Notes under the pieces: generated by a model
The model's database searches: none
The model's input: only the letters and a program-made list of their open reading frames with translations
Told to the model about the DNA's origin: nothing
Translations under genes and position numbers: made by a program
Source of the DNA: Lachnospiraceae bacterium
Lineage (GTDB): Bacteria; Bacillota; Clostridia; Lachnospirales; Lachnospiraceae
NCBI GenBank assembly: GCA_028692975.1
Contig: JAQUWF010000004.1
Coordinates: 16,677-80,676 of the forward strand
Direction of reading: 5' to 3'
DNA length: 64,000 nucleotides
Part shown: positions 42,470 to 51,442 of the stretch, one piece after another
How the letters are laid out: the number at the start of each line of letters is the position of its first letter
How positions within the stretch are numbered: the stretch's first letter is position 1

Positions 42470-43441
42470 ATGATCCGAGAAGAATTATTAAAGAGTAATA
42501 TAGATACACTGCTGCTGCAGGAGGGCTGCAGCGCAAACATTGAAAGATATGCAATCAATGATGGCAGCGGAGTCCGCACTACGGTTTTTTTGAAAGGATG
42601 TCATCTTCGCTGCAGGTGGTGCAGCAACCCCGAAACACAGAAATTTTATCCTGAAATGAATTTCTTTCCGGATAAATGTATTGCCTGTATGAACTGCGTT
42701 CATAATTGTCCTTATGGAGCAATAGGAAAGGATTTAATCGCTGATCGGGAAAAGTGTAAGGAGTGTTACAAAAAGGAAGATGCCTTTGCCTGTACAAAAA
42801 AATGTTATGTAAATTGCAGGAAGGTGACTGGGGACAAGCTGACAGTTAAACAAATCTATGATATAGTGAAAAGAGATGTACCTTTTTATGAAGCATCAGG
42901 AGGCGGCGTTACAATATCAGGAGGAGAGCCTCTGGCACAGCCTGAATTCACATATGCCCTGCTGAGGACGCTTACGGAACGCTGGATCAACACCGCTATT
43001 GAGACCTGCGGGTTTGCCGAAAAAGAGGGTTATGAAAATATTGTCCCCTATCTGGATACTATTTTCATGGATATCAAGCAAATGGACAGTGCGAAGCACC
43101 GGGCCTGGACTGGACAGGGAAACGAAAAAATCCTCGAAAATATCAAACGGGTGAATGATCTGGTACCTGTATATGGAAATAATTTATTTATACGGATACC
43201 AATCATTCCCGGCTTCAACGATCAGCCGGACGAAGTAGAGGCGACTGCCCGTTTTGTTGCGAAAGAGTGCAAAAATGTGAAGGGAATGGAACTTTTACCA
43301 TACCATAAATTAGGAAGAGGAAAATACTATAGCCTGGGAAGAAAATACGAATTAGAGGAACTGGTATCGCCTGCATCTGAAAAAATGTATGAATTGAATG
43401 AAATATTAGCAGGATATGACATTCCAATATTCAAGTTCTGA
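42470..43441 (+). CDS. glycyl radical enzyme activating enzyme (radical SAM)
   Basis: A 323-residue radical-SAM activase that abstracts hydrogen from the GRE glycine. The SAM-cluster motif is CHLRCRWC (C44, C48, C51). An inserted ferredoxin-like domain has CIACMNCVHNC (C70, C73, C76, C80) and a second set around C96, C99, C108 and C112, as in activases of the dehydratase class, unlike short PFL activase. GGGVTISGGEPLAQ is the SAM-binding motif. AAGGAGA precedes the ATG at 42470. Its natural target here is G60 of the 84-residue subunit. Confidence 0.93.
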   Translation: MIREELLKSNIDTLLLQEGCSANIERYAINDGSGVRTTVFLKGCHLRCRWCSNPETQKFYPEMNFFPDKCIACMNCVHNCPYGAIGKDLIADREKCKECYKKEDAFACTKKCYVNCRKVTGDKLTVKQIYDIVKRDVPFYEASGGGVTISGGEPLAQPEFTYALLRTLTERWINTAIETCGFAEKEGYENIVPYLDTIFMDIKQMDSAKHRAWTGQGNEKILENIKRVNDLVPVYGNNLFIRIPIIPGFNDQPDEVEATARFVAKECKNVKGMELLPYHKLGRGKYYSLGRKYELEELVSPASEKMYELNEILAGYDIPIFKF

Positions 43442-43450
43442 AAATAAAAT

Positions 43451-43497
43451 GTGCCCGGAAATAGCTCGCTGCAGGAGAAAGCGCCTGCAGCGGGCAC
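43451..43497 (+). promoter_or_regulatory. strong hairpin between activase and response regulator genes
   Basis: CGCTGCAGG (43467-43475) and CCTGCAGCG (43484-43492) form a perfect inner stem, with GTGCC/GGCAC outside it. Only three T residues follow, so partial termination or message processing is likelier than a full stop between the metabolic and regulatory genes. Confidence 0.6.
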
Positions 43498-43524
43498 TTT
43501 CCGCTTGTGGGATTGGTGAAGAAT

Positions 43525-45138
43525 ATGATGAAGAAAGTGCTGATTGCTGATGATGAACAACATATCTGCCGTTTAATAGAAAATCTGATTGATTGGGAAA
43601 AATATAATATGGAAGTGGCAGGTTTTGCAAATGATGGAAACCGGGCTTTTAAAATGTGTGAGGAGCTATGTCCGGATTTTCTGATTACGGACATCAGAAT
43701 GCCGGGATTAAATGGAATCGATCTGATAAAGGCAATGCATGACGCTTTTCCCCATATACAGGTAATCATAATCACAGGATACAGTGAATTTCCATACGCT
43801 ATTCAGGCGTTGAAATACAGAGTAGTGGATTATCTGCTGAAGCCGATTGAGGAAGAAGAATTAATAGCTGCACTGCAAAAAGGATTAAATCTCATTGAAA
43901 AAGAAGAGAATTATCAGGCAGAAGGTAATATCACTCTGTTAAAGTCGATGCAGGATATTAAAGATAATCTGCTGACCAGCATTCTGCATGAAGGACAGGA
44001 GGCAGAGAAAAATCCTAAGCGAAAGCAGCAGCTTGAAGAATCCCTGCTTCAGTTTGAGGGGGAAGCATGGCAGCTTCTGCAGATTGAGCTGATACTGAGC
44101 AGTGAAGACTATACATCATTTGTTCAGAAATTTCTAATAGATAAAATAAGAGAAATAGTGATCAATGAAATGAGAGGAGAAGGGATAGAGACCATAGTTG
44201 GCCTGGAGAATAATAATATTTTCTGTCTCCTTAACGGTGACATCCCTGTTTTGGAACAAACTTATACTGTTATAAAGCAAATTAAAAACAAGTTATTAAT
44301 GATAAACGATATTCTGCAAAAGATCAGCTTTACAATTGGAATCAGTAATGTATATTCTGACTTTAATCAGGTGTATGATTGTGTGAGACAGTGTCAGATC
44401 TGTGTCAATCACAAAATTCTGATGGGCAAGAATAAAATCATTTTATTTTCAGATGTACCGGAGGTTGAATTTGATGCAGCATATTTTGTCAATGAGAATT
44501 ACAGATCCGTATTTTTAAAAGCAATAGCAGATGGGAATTGGGATGAACTTTTCCATAAAATCGATGAACTGTCCGCACTTCTGTATCATTACACAGGAAA
44601 AATAGATGGGACGGTAGTGATGGAGACATACCATATCATGGTGGAGCTTTTTTTAAAAGGGATTCAGGCATATAATTTAAAAGATTCTCTGGAGTTTTCA
44701 AAAGAAAATCTGATAGAACAAAAACAGTGCTTTTACAGTATTTCAAGCATGTTCAATTATCTGAATGACAATTTTCATATGATATTGAGAAAATGCCAAA
44801 TGAAAAAAGAGGAGCAAAATACCCGTCCAATTAGAAATGCTCAAATATATATTGAGGAAAATGCGATCAATCCAATTACACTGGAGGATATAGCAAAGCA
44901 TGTTGGGCTGAGTGAGACGTATTTGTCCGGTGAATTTAAAAAACAGGTTGGAAAATCAGTGGTTGATTATCTGACCTACACCAGGATACAGCATGCAAAG
45001 GAACTTTTGCTAAATCATGAGGTAAGTATTAACGAAGTGGCGGAACAGGTAGGATTTAATGATGCGAAATATTTTACAAAAAGATTCAAAAAATTTACAG
45101 GCGTATCACCTAATGAATACCGAAAACTATTCTCATAG
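43525..45138 (+). CDS. AraC-type response regulator (YesN-like)
   Basis: A 537-residue regulator. The receiver domain spans residues 1-120 with the phospho-acceptor aspartate D56 in LITDIRMPG, and DYLLKPIEEEE is the output face. A variable middle region follows. Two AraC helix-turn-helix motifs end the protein (ISLEDIAKHVGLSE-like and NEVAEQVGFNDAKYFTKRF). GGTGAAG precedes ATG 43525; the next codon is also ATG. It is followed by its kinase. The paired AAAATATTACACTT boxes at the two GRE promoters are its most likely targets. Confidence 0.88.
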   Translation: MMKKVLIADDEQHICRLIENLIDWEKYNMEVAGFANDGNRAFKMCEELCPDFLITDIRMPGLNGIDLIKAMHDAFPHIQVIIITGYSEFPYAIQALKYRVVDYLLKPIEEEELIAALQKGLNLIEKEENYQAEGNITLLKSMQDIKDNLLTSILHEGQEAEKNPKRKQQLEESLLQFEGEAWQLLQIELILSSEDYTSFVQKFLIDKIREIVINEMRGEGIETIVGLENNNIFCLLNGDIPVLEQTYTVIKQIKNKLLMINDILQKISFTIGISNVYSDFNQVYDCVRQCQICVNHKILMGKNKIILFSDVPEVEFDAAYFVNENYRSVFLKAIADGNWDELFHKIDELSALLYHYTGKIDGTVVMETYHIMVELFLKGIQAYNLKDSLEFSKENLIEQKQCFYSISSMFNYLNDNFHMILRKCQMKKEEQNTRPIRNAQIYIEENAINPITLEDIAKHVGLSETYLSGEFKKQVGKSVVDYLTYTRIQHAKELLLNHEVSINEVAEQVGFNDAKYFTKRFKKFTGVSPNEYRKLFS

Positions 45139-45152
45139 GGGAGACATGAGAA

Positions 45153-46193
45153 GTGAAAAAACAAACAATATCATCTTTTTTATCTGCAGCGATGACAGTG
45201 ATCTGCATCTTTTTAGGCCTGGATTTATTCCTGATCTGTTATTTTATAGTAAATGATACAAACCTTGTGATCGTAATTCTTACAATTATGAAATGTATCG
45301 TTGAAATAATATTGCTTTTGATAAACTGGCGGCGGATCAGGCCATCGATTTCCAGTCTGCGAAAACAGTATTCGAAATTTTCAAGTGGAAAAACGATTGT
45401 TTTGGAAACAAACCCGAAAACTTATATGTTTTTGGCAGAAGAAGTAAAACTGATTAACAGAGTAAATGAGCTGGTTAACAGAAAGCAGCTTCTCCATGAG
45501 ACAAATAAGCAGGCGGAATATCTGGCACTGCAAAATCAGATCAATCCTCATTTTTTATACAACACATTAGAGGCTATGCGCGGGGATGCAATTATAAATA
45601 AAATGTATCCTCTTGCAAATGTAGCGAAGGCACTGTCCACTTATTTCAGATACACGATTTCTAATATGCAGTTTTTGGTGCCGGTTGAAGATGAACTGGA
45701 GAATATTACAAATTATTTTCTGGTTCAGAAATACCGCTTTGGTGAAAGACTGAAAATGGAAGTGCATTTTCTGGATAATGAAGAGGAAATTCGGAAATTA
45801 CTGATTCCAAAACTCACATTACAGCCAATTGTAGAAAATAGTGTTTATCATGGTTTGGAGAAAATGGTGGATAGAGGTACGATTTCTTTGACGTTTGATC
45901 AGACAGAATCAAATCTGCTGATCAGTATCAAAGATTCGGGCACAGGAATGGATGAAAATACACTCTCAAAGCTGAATAACTCTTTGAATGATACACCATT
46001 TAAATCAAACGAAAACGACGGCAGATTTTCAGACAAAACAAATCATTCCGGAATTGCATTGAAAAATGTGTCCAGAAGAATTAAGTTATTTTTTGGTGAT
46101 AAATATGGAATTTATGTTTACAGTACACAAAATGTCGGGACAAACGTAAAAATCACTTTACCACGGCAGGAATTAAATAAGACAGAAGTCTAG
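45153..46193 (+). CDS. YesM-like sensor histidine kinase lacking an extracellular sensor domain
   Basis: A 346-residue membrane kinase, about 240 residues shorter than the kinase at 55725. Two transmembrane helices (about residues 10-32 and 37-58) are joined by only a few residues (NDTNLV). A short cytoplasmic linker leads to the His_kinase domain with H133 in NQINPHFLYNTLE. The ATPase domain has PIVENSVYHGLEK and SGTGMDENTL. There is no room for a ligand-binding domain outside, so the signal probably comes through the membrane or from a partner protein. The start is GTG at 45153 after AGGGGAG. The next gene, 9 bases on, is the degenerate ABC ATPase. Confidence 0.88.
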   Translation: MKKQTISSFLSAAMTVICIFLGLDLFLICYFIVNDTNLVIVILTIMKCIVEIILLLINWRRIRPSISSLRKQYSKFSSGKTIVLETNPKTYMFLAEEVKLINRVNELVNRKQLLHETNKQAEYLALQNQINPHFLYNTLEAMRGDAIINKMYPLANVAKALSTYFRYTISNMQFLVPVEDELENITNYFLVQKYRFGERLKMEVHFLDNEEEIRKLLIPKLTLQPIVENSVYHGLEKMVDRGTISLTFDQTESNLLISIKDSGTGMDENTLSKLNNSLNDTPFKSNENDGRFSDKTNHSGIALKNVSRRIKLFFGDKYGIYVYSTQNVGTNVKITLPRQELNKTEV

Positions 46194-46202
46194 GGCAAAT
46201 TC

Positions 46203-47651
46203 ATGAAAAAGGAAATAATGAGAATTAAAAATGGTATAGTACAGCAGGGAAGATTAATAAGAGGCCCGTATTTTCTACGCTTTTTTGAGGGAGAGATGAG
46301 CGGAATTATAGTAGATGCATCTTCGGAGATAGAGATATTAGAAAATCTATTTCGATGTAAAAATTCATTAATAGAAGGTGAGTTTTTCTATAAAGAGAAA
46401 AAAATTGAGTTGGAACCGAAGAACAGAGCAGTCAAAAAGTTGATTTCCCGAAAAGTATCTGTCATTTCCATATCATCACACTTGATTGACGCTCTATCAA
46501 TCATTGATAATTTATTTATTCCGGAGTATTTACTGAAGAGCAAAAAGTATAAAAAAATAGCTGCGGGTTTGATGGAGTTTTTTGATTTGGATATTTCGCT
46601 AAATAAAAAAGTACAGGATCTGACTTTTATACAGCGGCTGCAGATTGAGCTGCTGCATGCAGTCGCAGCTCATCACAGACTGATCATCGTATCCAATGTA
46701 AATGGAAAGCTGCAGATGGAAGAACGTCAGGAACTGGAGCAGTTGTATAGCCGCATGACCCGCATCGGGTATTCTATCTGCCAGATAGAATCACTGAAAA
46801 ATATTTCTTTGGATAAGCTGGATTATGTACAGATCATTGATAAAGGAAAATGCATTGAAGAATTAAGCCGCCCCGAAATCGACTATTCCGAAATCAGCCG
46901 TCTGGTAAACAGAAATGATGATGCGGAAAAATACTCAGAACTGGAAAAATATAAAAATACGAAACTGTATTCGGATTTAAAAAGCTCTGCTTTGGAACTA
47001 AACAGTCTGTGTTATGGGCAATTAAAAAGTATTACCCTGAACGTCCTGCGAGGGGATATAATAAAAATCAACTGTAAGGACAGCAGCAGCTTCCGGGATT
47101 TAAAAGAGATATTAACAGGAAAAGCGCCGGGAGCGGCCGGACAGATCTTATATTACGGTATTCCAATAAAAAACCAGAAATATAAAAGAAAAATAACAAA
47201 ACATGAAATTGCATGTGTGGACTATTCAAAAAACGAACAGCTGATGTTTGAAAATCTGACGATCATAGAGAACGTCAGTTATCCGCTGTGTCTGAGAAAA
47301 TCGGATTTTTTCCTTCATAAAAGATATATAAAAGCAGTGGAAAGCTATATTAAAATGATAACTCCGGATTTAAACCTGAATAAAAAGGTCAAATATTTGT
47401 CAAAAGAGCAGATTATGCGGCTGGTATTATGTAAATGGGTATTATGTAAGCCAAAGCTGCTGCTGATTTTTATTCCGTCTGTTTTGACAAAGGATGGTCC
47501 TGATTTTATTATGGATCGTATCATTCTTGAATTAAACAAATATGGAATACCAATCATAATAGTATCGGAGCATTCTGACTATAAGACAGAGGTAACAGAG
47601 AAAAGCTATGTCCTGAAAGAAGGAATATTGTGCCGGAACTTTCAGGAGTAA
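46203..47651 (+). CDS. degenerate two-domain ABC ATPase (RbsA-like pseudo-ATPase)
   Basis: A 482-residue protein with the length and domain order of the CUT2 ATPases but without catalytic motifs. Where NBD1 should have GENGAGKST it reads VDASSEIEILE. The signature position is QDLTFIQRLQIELLHA, and Walker B is LIIVSNVNGKLQ, lacking aspartate-glutamate. NBD2 shows DIIKINCKDSSSFRD, then KYLSKEQIMRLVLCKWVL, an echo of the LSGGNQQKVVLAKWL helix. LLLIFIPSVLTKDGPD replaces LILDEPTRGVDVGA. The frame is intact over its whole length, so it is probably a working protein. As it is coupled to a sensorless kinase, it may dock on the permease and report transport status. That is a hypothesis. Confidence 0.75.
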   Translation: MKKEIMRIKNGIVQQGRLIRGPYFLRFFEGEMSGIIVDASSEIEILENLFRCKNSLIEGEFFYKEKKIELEPKNRAVKKLISRKVSVISISSHLIDALSIIDNLFIPEYLLKSKKYKKIAAGLMEFFDLDISLNKKVQDLTFIQRLQIELLHAVAAHHRLIIVSNVNGKLQMEERQELEQLYSRMTRIGYSICQIESLKNISLDKLDYVQIIDKGKCIEELSRPEIDYSEISRLVNRNDDAEKYSELEKYKNTKLYSDLKSSALELNSLCYGQLKSITLNVLRGDIIKINCKDSSSFRDLKEILTGKAPGAAGQILYYGIPIKNQKYKRKITKHEIACVDYSKNEQLMFENLTIIENVSYPLCLRKSDFFLHKRYIKAVESYIKMITPDLNLNKKVKYLSKEQIMRLVLCKWVLCKPKLLLIFIPSVLTKDGPDFIMDRIILELNKYGIPIIIVSEHSDYKTEVTEKSYVLKEGILCRNFQE

Positions 47652-47686
47652 TAAAAATAGATCAGCTTTATAACCTTATTTGGCTC

Positions 47687-48370
47687 TTAAGTGGTTTCCC
47701 GTATAATTAAATCAGGCTTCAATAAAATGTGGTGTGTCACACCATCTTCCTCACCCTTGACAGCGCGCAGCATGATTTCTGATCCCAGCTTGGCTATCTT
47801 TGCAACGGGAGGTGACAGGGTGGTTAAGGACTTGTGCAGATAGGAACTTTCACGTATGTTGTCATTTCCAATGAGGGCGATATCATCAGGAACAGAAAGT
47901 CCGGCTTCGTCCAGAGCGCGCATTGCACCGATTGCGATATCATCATAACCTGCCAGGAAGGCGTCGGGATGATTTGGATCCTGCAGGATTCTATTCATTG
48001 TCTCATAACCGGATTGTTCAAAACGCCGGGAAGGGTGGGAGTAGATTGGATTTTCAGCCGGATTTAATCCGCATTTTTTCAGGGCGGAGAGAAACATGCT
48101 GTTTCGCAGGGTATCCAGAATATAGTCACCGATAAATCCCACCCGTTTGTAGCCTTTTTTTAACAGATAGCTGATGGCATCTACCATGCCGACTTCATCA
48201 TCTACCATAATATAGCTGTAATTTGCATTATGAAGTCTGGCTTCCAGTAATACCAGGGGGATATTTTGATTCTCAAGAACAGAAGTATAATTATCTAAAA
48301 TATCATTATTTATAGTACAGGTCAGGAATATACCGTCTACATTGTAGGTGCAGAAGGTATTCAGGGCCTG
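47687..48370 (-). pseudogene. LacI-family regulator, 5'-truncated
   Basis: The effector-binding half of a LacI/GalR repressor read on the minus strand. ALNTFCTYNVDGIFL, IPLVLLEARLHN, then KGYKRVGFIGD, AFLAGYDDIAIGAMRAL and IALIGNDNI are typical. The frame is open up to about 48370, where a stop appears; no DNA-binding domain follows. An internal ATG at 48208 could start a 173-residue fragment. The break coincides with the truncated end of the divergent ATPase fragment, so one deletion probably removed both 5' ends and the promoter between them. Without its helix-turn-helix it cannot act as a repressor. Confidence 0.8.
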
Positions 48371-48371
48371 T

Positions 48372-49310
48372 ATTTATATTTCGCACCGTCTGGAGGAAAT
48401 TATGGAGTTGGCGGACAGAATAGCGGTGTTGAGGGATGGCAACCTTATTTCTGTAAGCCAGAGAAAAGAAGTGACAGTAAATCAGATAATAGAAGATATG
48501 GTAGGGCGCAAGCTGCATGAGATGTACCCAAAACAGCAGATCCCAGTTGGAGAAATAGAGTTCGAGGTAGAAAATCTTACGGTAGAGCATCCCTATATCC
48601 CGAATCACAATATAGTGGAAGATGTTCATTTTTCGGTGAAAAAAGGTGAGATACTTGGCATTTCCGGTTTGGTTGGCTCTGAGAGAAGTGAGACAGTCAA
48701 TGCAATTTTTGGGAGTATGAAAAAAACGTCTGGTATTTTAAAACTGGAAGGGAAAGAAATTGCAATAGGAAAACCTCAGGATGCAATTGACTATGGCATC
48801 GGTCTGGTTACTGAGGACAGAAAGCGTTCCGGTATCATATCACCAATGAACCTCAGAGAGAATATGACGATTGCCAGCTTAAAGGCTATTTCATCGCGAG
48901 GCGTTATTAACCGGAAAAAAGAAAAAGAACTTTCCGGTGAATACTATGGAAAATTAAAGGTAAAAGCAAGCGGTATTGAAGATAATATCATGAATCTCAG
49001 CGGCGGCAATCAGCAGAAGATTGTGTTGTCAAAATGGCTGATGAAAGATATTAAAGTGTTGATTTTAGACGAGCCGACCAGGGGCGTAGATGTGGGTGCA
49101 AAGGTAGAAATATACCACATTATAACGAAACTGACGAAAAATGGTGTGGCTGTCATCATGATATCTTCTGAATTACCGGAACTTCTCGGTATGTGTGACC
49201 GTATTCTGGTTCTTGGGAGAGGAAAAGTATGGGGAAATATGTTTCGCAGAGATTTTTCGCAAGAACGTATTATGCGTGCTGCCACCTGCATTGAAAAATG
49301 GGGTGTGTAA
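48372..49310 (+). pseudogene. CUT2 sugar ABC ATPase, 5'-truncated
   Basis: The C-terminal 60 percent of an RbsA-type ATPase. Homology begins abruptly at IYISHRLEEIMELAD, equivalent to about residue 196 of the complete ATPase at 39973. All of the NBD1 Walker A, signature and Walker B motifs are missing. NBD2 is intact (GLVGSERSETV, LSGGNQQKIVLSKWL, LILDEPTRGVDVGA). No permease follows, only a binding-protein gene. It looks like a remnant. A short in-frame start at 48348 exists but lies across the break and has no ribosome site that I can see. Confidence 0.82.
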
Positions 49311-49370
49311 CATATAAGAACAGGATAACTGTTCAGTAGCAAGTAAAAAACTTATATGGGAGGGATTTCA

Positions 49371-50309
49371 ATGAAATTCAAAAAAATTGCAGCAGCAACA
49401 TTAGTTCTCGGAACCACAGTATCCGCAATGAGCATGGGTGCGGCAGCAGAGGATCAGCCTTATGTGATCTGGGTTAATCCGCTGGTGGGAAGTGCAGTAT
49501 TTACCAGTGCGGATGAAGGCATCACGGCAGCATCAGAGGAATTTGATTTTAAACTTAAGATTATCGGACCATCTGTATTAGATGATACGCAGATGTATCA
49601 GGCGGTGCAGAGTGCGCTGGTTGAAAAGCCGGATTTAATTGTCACTACGCCATATAATTATACAGCATTGGCACCGCTGTATGCAGAAGCAAAAGAAGCA
49701 GGCATTCCCATTATTGATATCAGTTCAGACTCAGGAGAGGATTCCGGACGTATTAGCTTTATTGGTACGGATAACACTACCTATGGCCAGATGGCGGCAG
49801 ACTATATCAATGAGGAAAAGGGTGGGGAAGCACATGTACTTACTATGATGGCGAATCTGGATACCTCAAATCAGCTGGAACAAAAAACCGCTTTTGAGGC
49901 GAAATGCGAAGCGGAATATCCTGGTATTGAAACTGTATTGGTAGATGAAGACAATGGGGACAGTGCTACGGCTCTTCAGAAATTTGAGGACGACTTAAAG
50001 GCACATCCGGAAATTGATACTATTTTCTGTCTGGAATCCATTGGCGGTGTAGCGGCTGCAAATGCAGTAGAAGAACTGGGATTAGAGGGAAAGATCACAA
50101 TTCTGGCAATTGATGATAATGAAGATACCGTCCAATTTGTGCGTGACGGAAAGATTTGGGCAACTATGGCTCAGAACTTCTATAAAATGGGATATGCGGC
50201 CGGAGAATATGCAATGAAACATTTAGATGGAGAAACGGTGGAATCTGTTGTTGACTCTGGAACCATATTGATTACCAGTGAGAATGCGGATACCTATAGC
50301 TTTGAGTAA
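49371..50309 (+). CDS. orphan CUT2 substrate-binding protein
   Basis: A 312-residue Peripla_BP_4 protein. The signal peptide ends GAAA before EDQPYV, with no lipobox. The fold starts YVIWVNPLVGSAVFTSA. TTPYNYTALAPLYAEA and DDNEDTVQFVRDG are ligand-region motifs. GGGAGGG precedes the ATG at 49371. It follows the truncated ATPase and no permease gene is next to it, so it is either a remnant of the decayed operon or borrows another transporter's membrane parts. The frame is intact. Confidence 0.88.
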   Translation: MKFKKIAAATLVLGTTVSAMSMGAAAEDQPYVIWVNPLVGSAVFTSADEGITAASEEFDFKLKIIGPSVLDDTQMYQAVQSALVEKPDLIVTTPYNYTALAPLYAEAKEAGIPIIDISSDSGEDSGRISFIGTDNTTYGQMAADYINEEKGGEAHVLTMMANLDTSNQLEQKTAFEAKCEAEYPGIETVLVDEDNGDSATALQKFEDDLKAHPEIDTIFCLESIGGVAAANAVEELGLEGKITILAIDDNEDTVQFVRDGKIWATMAQNFYKMGYAAGEYAMKHLDGETVESVVDSGTILITSENADTYSFE

Positions 50310-50347
50310 GCAGATATGAGAATATAAAACCTCCGGCGGATGGCAGG

Positions 50348-50416
50348 GGCGCGCAGATGTTTTTCTCGTGCGAAGCATGACGCGCGCCTCGCAGCAAGAA
50401 CGCAGGGGAATTCTTG
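50348..50416 (+). repeat. GC-rich hairpin and small repeated hairpin
   Basis: GGCGCGC (50348-50354) pairs with GCGCGCC (50382-50388). Next, CAAGAA (50395-50400) and TTCTTG (50411-50416) pair across a 10-base loop. The second hairpin recurs at 59189-59210 with a compensatory change, and both are preceded by GCAG and followed by AAC. Confidence 0.5.
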
Positions 50417-50497
50417 AACTTGAATTAAAATCTTCGAAAGAGGTGTCGGATATAGGGATTTGTCTGGCACTTTTTTCAAGTAAGAAGGGCAAAACAT

Positions 50498-51354
50498 ATG
50501 AAAAAATTGCGCACAGATATATTTCGAAAAACAGAGTTTGGAAATGGAATTATTCGAATAGAGGTGACAGGAAGCGTATTCTGTTATCTGGTGCTGGGGG
50601 AAAAAAAGCTGTCCTTATTGACACATTAACAGGACTTGGAGATTTGAAGGGATATGTCAGGACTATTACGGATCTGCCGCTGATGGTTGTGAACACCCAT
50701 GCCCACCTGGATCATATAGGCGGTGACTTTCAGTTTGATGAAGTATATATAACAAAGACCGATGAAAAATATCTGGAGGAAAACAGTTCGAAAGAACTTC
50801 GCTATCAGTTTGAGATAATATCGCTGGACGGTTCCGACACGGAATTTCCGTATAAACTTGAGGATTTTACAGAAACCAGAGAAATAAAATGGAAGTATCT
50901 TGAAAGTCAGCAGATAATAGATCTTGGGGGAAGAAGTCTGACGTGTATATCAATACCAGGACATACAAAAGGATCCGCTGCATTTCTGGATTCACGGACG
51001 GGTATACTTTTCTCTGGAGACTGTGGAAACAGCCGTACATTCGTGTTTATGGATGAATCCACCAGTGTCTCAGAGTACCGGGCTTCCCTGGTAAAATTTA
51101 AAAGAGACTATGGAGATAAAGTGAAAAAGTGGTATCAGTTTCATGGCAAAACGGAAGTGCCGGTTTCCATCATAGACGAGCTGATCGAGTGCAGCGACCG
51201 AATCATCGGGCACAGAGAGCAGGGCGCGGATTTTTGCTTTAATCTGGGAAAGTTTGCGAAGATAAAAGCAAAATCTGCAATGAAGATCGAAGCGAATGGA
51301 AGCCGGGTGGATGGAAAGACTGGGAATATTATGTTTGATCCAAGCCGCAGATAA
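50498..51354 (+). pseudogene. metallo-beta-lactamase-fold hydrolase, frameshifted
   Basis: A roughly 286-residue MBL-fold hydrolase with the metal motif NTHAHLDHIGG, then PGHTKGSAAF and FSGDCGNSRTF. An ATG at 50498 with AAGAAGGG upstream opens a frame reading MKKLRTDIFRKTEFGNG and continuing to CYLVLGEKK. The conserved remainder (AVLIDTLTGLGD onward) is in another frame. The two join at the tract of five G and seven A (50596-50607); one more A would restore a single frame. It is therefore a recent pseudogene, a slippage-controlled gene or a sequencing error. The last 240 residues are open and undamaged. Confidence 0.75.
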
Positions 51355-51378
51355 GATGTTTGAATTTAGCGGAGAAGT

Positions 51379-51427
51379 GGAATGCCGGACGTTTGGCCAC
51401 AAACGGTCATACTCTGGCATTCCTTTT
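51379..51427. terminator. terminator between MBL gene and AAA gene
   Basis: GGAATGCC (51379-51386) and GGCATTCC (51416-51423) form the stem, followed by TTTT. It separates convergent genes. Confidence 0.75.
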
Positions 51428-51442
51428 GCTTTAGATCAGATT

